Shown: one piece after another, positions 40,735 through 46,048 of the stretch
Layout: every line of letters begins with the position of its first letter
Numbering within the stretch: position 1 is the first letter of the stretch
NCBI RefSeq assembly: GCF_029531845.1
Contig: NZ_JAMBPV010000015.1
Coordinates: 1 to 46,048 of the forward strand
Direction: 5' to 3'
Source: Staphylococcus equorum
GTDB taxonomy: Bacteria > Bacillota > Bacilli > Staphylococcales > Staphylococcaceae
DNA length: 46,048 nucleotides
Notes under the pieces: model-generated
The model's input: the letters and a program-made list of their open reading frames with translations, nothing else
Told to the model about the DNA's origin: nothing
Database searches by the model: none
Position numbers and translations under genes: made by a program

Positions 40735-41286
40735 TCAACCTTCTAATTTTATTTCTTTGCTTAATTTAACTTTTTGTTGTTTTTCTACGTAACTTGTTGT
40801 GAAATCAGTAATCCAACCACCAATAAAGTTCATTACTAAACCAACTAGTAAGTAACGCACCGCTAAATCAGTTGTTGGTAAACCTAATTGTTGGATACCG
40901 TTCGCTACACCTAGGAAAATAAATAATTCAGCTGGGTTTATATGCGGAAATATTCCATTACTTGTATGCGCAAACTGTGCTGCAGACGCAAAATAGCTCG
41001 GTTTGTATTTTTCAGGCATGAATCTCCCTAATGAGTGAACCATCGGATTTGCTAACATAAATGATCCTAAAAATGGTAAAACTAAATATCTCATAAATGG
41101 GTTACGTGCTGATTTTTGTGCAATGGTATTAATACGATCTTCGCCTATAAGTTGAATTAGTGTATTCATAGCTATTAATAACATAAGTACTAAAGGAACA
41201 ATCGTCCCCATCCAATCTATAAATGTATCGGCGCCTGTTTGGAATAACTTTATAAATCCTTCTGCGAATTTAACGATGTAATCCAT
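40735..41286 (-). CDS. srlA: PTS glucitol/sorbitol EIIC component
   Basis: A 183-residue glucitol EIIC with four or five membrane segments. TGADTFIDWMGTIVPLVLMLLIAMNTLI and FLGSFMLANPMVHSLGRFMPEKYKPSYFASAAQFAHTSNGIFPHINPAELF are hallmarks of the family, given here in parts. It forms the sugar channel with SrlE. Its start overlaps the gutM end by 17 bp, showing coupled translation. Confidence 0.93.
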   Translation of the reverse strand: MDYIVKFAEGFIKLFQTGADTFIDWMGTIVPLVLMLLIAMNTLIQLIGEDRINTIAQKSARNPFMRYLVLPFLGSFMLANPMVHSLGRFMPEKYKPSYFASAAQFAHTSNGIFPHINPAELFIFLGVANGIQQLGLPTTDLAVRYLLVGLVMNFIGGWITDFTTSYVEKQQKVKLSKEIKLEG

Positions 41287-41743
41287 GTTTCATACCCCTT
41301 TCATTTTTAAATAATTTATTCACCTTTTTAACTGCTTTCATTAAAGGTGACGGAATTCTTTCAATTTCTCCACCCTTATCAATGATATTGAGTGTATGCT
41401 GAGCATCTAATATTGCTTTGATCAATAATTTATTGTAATTTTTTAAATCAGTATCAGTAATTTTGTTTAGTTTAAAACCTTCTAATCCTTTTAACTTACG
41501 AAACTTAGAAAATACCGTCACGCCTTGCATATAACGACCTTCTTCAATTTCATTTTTCGCGTTTAATTGAAATAAAACTAACGTTCCGGCTTTAAATATA
41601 GCAGGTCTTCTACCGATTGCTACACGTCCTTTACTACGTAAATCTGTATAATTTTTCGTAAAATGTTTTATTTGTAAAAGTCCCAACAAATATTGAACAA
41701 CGAAACCAACAGCAGCTAATACGATGAGTATGATGAAAAACAT
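41270..41743 (-). CDS. gutM: Glucitol operon activator GutM
   Basis: A 157-residue GutM/SrlM-type protein. A single N-terminal membrane helix (FFIILIVLAAVGFVVQYLL) is followed by the conserved QIKHFTKNYTDLRSKGRVAIGRRP and FKAGTLVLFQLN. GutM activates sorbitol gene expression in enterics and Firmicutes by an incompletely known route. Close packing (3 bp after gutR, overlapping srlA) puts it in the operon. Confidence 0.88.
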   Translation of the reverse strand: MFFIILIVLAAVGFVVQYLLGLLQIKHFTKNYTDLRSKGRVAIGRRPAIFKAGTLVLFQLNAKNEIEEGRYMQGVTVFSKFRKLKGLEGFKLNKITDTDLKNYNKLLIKAILDAQHTLNIIDKGGEIERIPSPLMKAVKKVNKLFKNERGMKHGLHR

Positions 41744-41746
41744 AAC

Positions 41747-43630
41747 TTAATCCCTCATTTCTTGGTTTAATACTTGAGCAAAATCAGCAAAGGTAGTTTT
41801 TTGTGAAAATTTATTAATTAAGAAGGCATTTGTTGATAAATTCAATACTTCTTCATACGTCCGAATTAATAATGCTTCATTAACAACCTTTTCAGGTGTA
41901 GCTATGAGTACAACGATTTTCAAATCAGGATAATCAATACTTCCCTTTTCTAAAATTGCGACCTTAATATATATGCCCTCTTGATTTTGACTTGCATGTG
42001 GGAAACCTAATCTTTTATTAACTGTAGATTTTCTTTTTTCTCTTTCGATAATATGTGCTTTGAAAGTCTCTTCAACTTTACTTTCGTGATATAAAATATC
42101 TACCATTTGCCTAATAACTTCCTCATAAGTAAGTAGATCCTTTATATGATGCAAATCAGTGTCTGACATGCAGTCAACAATGACACTTTTGTTAAAAATA
42201 GTTTTACTTTTTAAATCCTTATAAATTAAAAATTGTTCTACTTTGAGCTTTAATAATTGTTCATCAAATGCATCTTCTATATAGATCACTCTATTAAATA
42301 GTCTATTTTCTTTAGTCGTTGATATAATTAGTTCATAATCATTTACTACTCGTTCATTAAATTCTACTTTTTCCATCGTAGTAATACTGATGTTTTCTCC
42401 AAAAACTTTATACAAGTTATTTTTTAATAGCTTAATTGTGCTTAATCCATAATCTGTCAAAATCGCTATATTAGAAATTTCATTTAATTCTTGTTCTAAT
42501 TGTTCCAAATAAATACTAAAGTATATTGTTAAAAACCCTAGTTCTTGTTCTGAAACATCTAAACCTATCTCTTTCGTGATATTCTCACCTAATACTTTTG
42601 ATAACTCATAAGCAAATGGAAAACGCTGTTTCATATCATAAGAAATTTCATTGTTCAATCTAATATCAAAAAGCATACGATTAATTAAATGTTTAATGTG
42701 CAACCGTATATCTTTAGTGAATAGTGAATAATCTATTTCTATAGCAAAACTTTCAATAACTTCATCTATCGTGTTTGAAATTACGCGATTAATTAGTGCT
42801 TCATCTGTGGATGAAATTAATTCGTCTAATATTGATGCACGTCTTCCCATTAATTGTATGACGATTAAAATCATCTCTTTATCTACATCAATATTTCTAT
42901 AGTTTTTATTTAAATAATCTCGAATAAAAACTATTTCTTTATAGTCATTTGAAGAGAAAATATGATTGTCTAAAGAGATATCATTATCTATGAATGCACT
43001 TTCGCCTATTCGCTCTATCGTCACCATTATTGAAACAATAAAGCGAGTGTACGACTGCTCATCAAGCTTTAGCGTTTCCCGAAGTTTATTTAAATGAGTA
43101 AATAATTCATGGTCTATTTCAGTATTGTCATAACGATGTATAAACTTCTCAATAATTAATTTTCGAATATCATACTCAACACCACCGATAGATAAACCTA
43201 CATTAGGCTTTCCTATGACTGAAACATTGTATTCCTCTATTTCCTCTTTTAAACTACTCAACAAATTATTTACACTTGTTTTACTCATAAAATGATACTC
43301 TGCTATTTCATCAATCGTAATGGGATCATTTTTTAATATTTGAAAAAATATATCAACCATTGCGTTATAATTGGAGCAATTACTTTCTTCAGTGCTTCTT
43401 ACTAATGTTTCAAATTGATTAAAAAATTTCTGTTCTTGTTTAATATAAAGCGTTATCGTTCTGTTATATTTAGATATAACAATTAAATTATCGAAGTAAT
43501 GATTAATTTGTTTAATATAATTTAAAATAGTTTTTTCTGAAACTTCTAAGGTAAACGTTAGTTTTTCCAATGACATGCTATCGTTGAGCAATAATTCAAC
43601 TATTTTTAAATGTTTCTCACTTAATTTCAT
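41747..43630 (-). CDS. gutR: PRD-containing activator of sorbitol genes (GutR/MtlR-like)
   Basis: A 627-residue multidomain regulator. The N-terminus has two helix-turn-helix units (LEKLTFTLEVSEKTILNYIKQI and TIDEIAEYHFMSKTSVNNLLSSL). Two PTS regulation domains follow, at about 185-290 and 290-400, with the histidines of DIRLHIKHLINRM likely phosphorylated. An EIIB-Gat-like stretch at about 400-490 and an EIIA-like C-terminal domain (RLGFPHASQNQEGIYIKVAIL) complete it. It senses sorbitol through PTS phosphorylation and activates the operon. It lies between srlD and gutM. Confidence 0.9.
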   Translation of the reverse strand: MKLSEKHLKIVELLLNDSMSLEKLTFTLEVSEKTILNYIKQINHYFDNLIVISKYNRTITLYIKQEQKFFNQFETLVRSTEESNCSNYNAMVDIFFQILKNDPITIDEIAEYHFMSKTSVNNLLSSLKEEIEEYNVSVIGKPNVGLSIGGVEYDIRKLIIEKFIHRYDNTEIDHELFTHLNKLRETLKLDEQSYTRFIVSIMVTIERIGESAFIDNDISLDNHIFSSNDYKEIVFIRDYLNKNYRNIDVDKEMILIVIQLMGRRASILDELISSTDEALINRVISNTIDEVIESFAIEIDYSLFTKDIRLHIKHLINRMLFDIRLNNEISYDMKQRFPFAYELSKVLGENITKEIGLDVSEQELGFLTIYFSIYLEQLEQELNEISNIAILTDYGLSTIKLLKNNLYKVFGENISITTMEKVEFNERVVNDYELIISTTKENRLFNRVIYIEDAFDEQLLKLKVEQFLIYKDLKSKTIFNKSVIVDCMSDTDLHHIKDLLTYEEVIRQMVDILYHESKVEETFKAHIIEREKRKSTVNKRLGFPHASQNQEGIYIKVAILEKGSIDYPDLKIVVLIATPEKVVNEALLIRTYEEVLNLSTNAFLINKFSQKTTFADFAQVLNQEMRD

Positions 43631-43653
43631 AATTTCCCCCTAACTTTATGGGG

Positions 43654-44448
43654 TTACCCTCTGGATTTACCACCTGAAATATTAATTGTTGTACCAGTAA
43701 CATAACTTGATCTGCTGGAACTCAAATAACATACTAAATCAGCAATTTCTTTCAATTTACCCACCCTTTTTAAAGGGATAGATTTAGAATAATCCCCATT
43801 TAATTCATCTACAGTTGTATTTCGAGTATACGCTAATGCTTCTTCATATTGCGAGGTACGTAATCCAGTTTCTTCAATAATACCTGGCGCTATTGCAACA
43901 ACACTAACATTGTGTCTACCTAATTCCTTGGCCCAACTTCTAGTTAAACCAATTAATGCTGCTTTAGTTGCTGAATAAATACTTTGCCCCTCAGAACCCT
44001 CTTGACCTGCTTCACTGGAAACATTGATAATATGTCCCTGATTTTGTTTAATAAAATATTTAGCAACTGCTTGGCTGAACCAAATAGGTCCTTTTAGATT
44101 TACATCAAACATAAAGTCCAAGTCTTTGTTATTGATTTCATATTCAGGATGTTCTTCTTTACCATCCACTAACAAACGTGGCAAATTAATCCCTGCATTG
44201 TTGATTAAAACATCTATTTTACCTTCTTTTGAATAAACTTCATCTACAGCATTTTTTACAATATCTCTATTTGTTACATCTACTTGTAAAAAATTATAAT
44301 TTTCATTATTTACTTCACTATTTTTTAAATCCGCATTATAAACAACTGCGCCATTATCTAATAAATTATTAACAATTTCATTGCCTATACCTGAACTTCC
44401 ACCTGTAACAATTATAATTTTACTTTCTATACCTAGCCAACTATTCAT
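43654..44448 (-). CDS. srlD: Sorbitol-6-phosphate 2-dehydrogenase
   Basis: A 264-residue SDR closely resembling the Lactobacillus sorbitol-6-phosphate dehydrogenase GutF: TGGSSGIG (15-22), NNAG, PRLLVDGKEEHPEYEIN, SSEAGQEGSEGQSIYSATK with catalytic Ser, Tyr and Lys, APGIIEETGLRTSQYEEALAYTRN, and an ISGGKSRG end. It oxidises sorbitol-6-phosphate from the PTS to fructose-6-phosphate. It is the first gene of the operon, 23 bp before gutR, with AGGAGG upstream and a cre-like site in the promoter. Confidence 0.94.
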   Translation of the reverse strand: MNSWLGIESKIIIVTGGSSGIGNEIVNNLLDNGAVVYNADLKNSEVNNENYNFLQVDVTNRDIVKNAVDEVYSKEGKIDVLINNAGINLPRLLVDGKEEHPEYEINNKDLDFMFDVNLKGPIWFSQAVAKYFIKQNQGHIINVSSEAGQEGSEGQSIYSATKAALIGLTRSWAKELGRHNVSVVAIAPGIIEETGLRTSQYEEALAYTRNTTVDELNGDYSKSIPLKRVGKLKEIADLVCYLSSSRSSYVTGTTINISGGKSRG

Positions 44449-44483
44449 AAACGATATCCTCCTACTAAAATTGATTTGTCCTC

Positions 44484-44505
44484 ATTATATTTGTATTCGC
44501 TTACA
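44484..44505 (-). promoter_or_regulatory. srlD promoter region with cre-like site
   Basis: A minus-strand TATAAT (44489-44484) lies 30-odd bases from the srlD start. TGTATTCGCTTACA at 44492-44505, directly upstream of it, fits the catabolite-responsive consensus with one or two mismatches. CcpA bound here would block transcription when glucose is plentiful. Confidence 0.6.
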
Positions 44506-44637
44506 TAATTAATACAAAGATTTGTGAAGATTTAGGAAAAGTTACGAATAATAGAAGAATATGATGATACTTTCAATAAATTAGTACTGCGTAACGCTAT
44601 ATTATTATAAAAACGTATTACTAAGGGAGTTGAGTAT

Positions 44638-45216
44638 ATGAAACGATATGTGGTAGATGCTTTTACAGTCAAAAATAATGGAAAATATAATTTGAGATGG
44701 TTTACACCTGGTGGAGAAATTGAATTATGTGGGCATGCAACGTTGACTACACCTTATATTTTAATGAATTATATAGATCAAAATATGAAATCCGTCATTC
44801 TCTCTACATTGAATAGCGATTTAGATGTGACTAGAAATGATGAATTAAAATCGGTTGAAGTCACAGACGAGATGGTTGACGCGTTGGGCGTCACACCTAA
44901 AGAAGTATACCTAAGAAGAGATTTATTATGTATTTTTCGCAACACAGAATAAGTGAGCACGTTACAACCAAATATTAATAAAGTGAAAGCGTTAGATGGG
45001 TTACTTTTACAAGTAAGTGCGCAAAGTTAAGTTGTAGATTGCGTTTCAAGAAGCTTTGCTCCGAAATTAGACGTGATAGAAGATCCAGTATGTGGGTTAG
45101 GACGTTGTCATATCGTTCATTTAAAAAACATCTTCTTAATTTATTAAGAACCTTTAAATGTTTATTTAGATCCTGACCTATCTATACCAACAATATTATT
45201 AAAAAACGATCGTTTT
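44638..45216 (+). pseudogene. Degraded PhzF-family isomerase gene
   Basis: The frame begins MKRYVVDAFT behind AGGGAG, then jumps by internal deletion to KYNLRWFTPGGEIELCGHATLTTPYIL, the PhzF core. The part between, with the catalytic glutamate region, is lost. The first frame stops at 44950. Beyond it the family continues in pieces: KALDGLLLQVSAQS, a TAA, and VDCVSRSFAPKLDVIEDPVCGLGRCHIVHL. With a deletion and at least two stops it cannot be functional. Confidence 0.85.
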
Positions 45217-45234
45217 TAACTTTAAAGACTTTAT

Positions 45235-45447
45235 CTATTTTTTATTCGTCTGTATAATAACAGATAAAATTATGGTTAAAATAAATATCAGTATAGTTGT
45301 AAAAATAATAATTTTATTATTAGGATTTTTATCTTCTTGCTCATCATATTCTTCTAATTCTTTAATTCTTTGCTCGTCTATTTCAACTTCTTCTCTTGAG
45401 CCTAGCTCATTATCTAAGATATAGGGTTGTTGGTCTTTTACTTTCAT
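45235..45447 (-). CDS. Hypothetical 70-residue tail-anchored protein
   Basis: A 70-residue protein with an acidic first 45 residues (EEVEIDEQRIKELEEYDEQEDK) and a C-terminal membrane helix (IIIFTTILIFILTIILSVII) ending QTNKK. This is the form of a tail-anchored protein. AAGGAGA precedes the ATG. It is 78 bp downstream of the next gene on the same strand. I do not recognise the family. Confidence 0.6.
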   Translation of the reverse strand: MKVKDQQPYILDNELGSREEVEIDEQRIKELEEYDEQEDKNPNNKIIIFTTILIFILTIILSVIIQTNKK

Positions 45448-45525
45448 AAATTTTTTCTCCTTATTATTAGAATAGCAAAGACACCTAAAGATTTAGGTAT
45501 CTCAGTTTTTTTAATTTCATTTTTA

Positions 45526-45825
45526 TTACATTCGGCTAAGCAGTTCTTTTTTTATAATAATCAAAGCATGGTTACCTTTTGAGTTGATGTTTTCCTGAGC
45601 ATTTAGTATTAATAGATCAATTAAATCGTCGTTATCTTTTTGACTTATTTCGTCTTTGAATTGATCAATATTTTCTATTAAAATTTTTTGATTGGGTTGC
45701 TGCTTGTCTATAGTGTAATACTGGTCAGCGCCCAAACCACCCTCTTCAATCATTTTCGATATTTCATTGGATCGTGTTTCATTTGTTTTGCTTATTTCTA
45801 TTTCTTTTTTATTAGAGTTAACCAT
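45526..45825 (-). CDS. Hypothetical 99-residue plasmid protein
   Basis: A soluble acidic protein of about 99 residues (ISKMIEEGGLGADQYYTIDK, then IDQFKDEISQKDNDDLIDLLILNAQ and a KGNHALIIIKKELLSRM end). The reading frame stays open upstream to 46029, but GGGGGG seven bases before ATG 45825 marks the true start, and the upstream part is unlike protein. It may be cotranscribed with the 70-residue gene after it. Function unknown. Confidence 0.6.
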   Translation of the reverse strand: MVNSNKKEIEISKTNETRSNEISKMIEEGGLGADQYYTIDKQQPNQKILIENIDQFKDEISQKDNDDLIDLLILNAQENINSKGNHALIIIKKELLSRM

Positions 45826-45942
45826 TACTATCCCCCCTATATGCCCATCATACACAGTGTAATAATACATACTTAAAATAACAATAACTCTGCTCACTAA
45901 TAATTTACTGAGGTTTAATAAATGACATTCTTGGTATCGTTT

Positions 45943-46046
45943 ACATATATGGTTATTAGTAGAATTCATATCAAAGAGGCGCCTTGGTCGACCAAGGTGC
46001 CTCTTAATCGTTTCAAAAACAAATTTCATCTTAATAAGGATTGTTT
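45943..46046. repeat. Terminator cassette copy C with conserved flanks
   Basis: A stem with arms AAGAGGCGCCTTGG and CCAAGGTGCCTCTT (45974-46005, one G-U pair) is followed by TTAATCGTTTCAAAA and further bases at 46004-46046 that match the right flank of the hairpin at 12625-12655. The left flank 45943-45969 is about two thirds identical to 12593-12619. The stem itself differs. It lies upstream of the gene at 45825, at the window edge. Confidence 0.55.
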
Positions 46047-46048
46047 AT

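Overview
The window looks like most or all of an AT-rich (by eye about 30-33% GC) accessory plasmid of a Staphylococcus, probably a coagulase-negative species. The evidence is a RepA_N-type initiator with a pSK1-like single-protein Par system, a pC221-type mobCAB relaxase set, an Fst-family type I toxin locus, and a broken fragment of the staphylococcal carotenoid gene crtO. No conjugation genes, intact insertion sequence or classical antibiotic-resistance gene is seen. Two drug or toxicant functions are possible: a TetX-like flavin monooxygenase and a QacA-like efflux pump.

Left arm (1-17.7 kb): a manganese transporter (mntH) with an MntR/SirR-type operator; a redox block (SDR, unknown 106-aa protein, MerR regulator, DJ-1/PfpI protein, LtrA membrane protein); a MarR regulator divergent from a YhdH/YhfP oxidoreductase; a second SDR; a sugar locus (ribokinase and LacI-type regulator, divergent from a galactitol-type PTS EIIC and an epimerase of the ribulose/allulose-phosphate type) with two identical operators; a PadR regulator with a TetX-like monooxygenase; gene remnants (nmrA-like, hxlB, crtO); tspO; and a large epimerase/DUF2867 protein.

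Backbone (17.9-24.8 kb): par, a repeat-rich centromere-like region, the antisense-controlled repA leader, repA, a YitT-family membrane protein, mobB/mobA/mobC, oriT with a cluster of inverted repeats, two ribbon-helix-helix-like proteins and an intact Fst-type toxin/antisense RNA locus.

Right arm (24.8-46 kb): aldehyde dehydrogenase plus AEC transporter under an HxlR regulator; a catalytically odd SDR facing a TetR regulator with paired operators; LysR facing a YeiH transporter; a polyamine-type GNAT acetyltransferase; a MarR-MFS-SDR-SDR operon; a QacA-like pump controlled by a MerR/BmrR-like protein through a 19-bp-spacer promoter; a serine resolvase; a complete sorbitol operon (srlD, gutR, gutM, srlA, srlE, srlB) with a cre-like site; a decayed phzF; and two small hypothetical genes.

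The recurring design is one enzyme or transporter cassette beside its own one-component regulator, many of them short-chain dehydrogenases, as though the plasmid had collected electrophile, redox and carbohydrate modules. Between modules lie decayed genes, including two broken copies of Fst-type toxin loci, and a family of terminators with conserved flanks but different stems.
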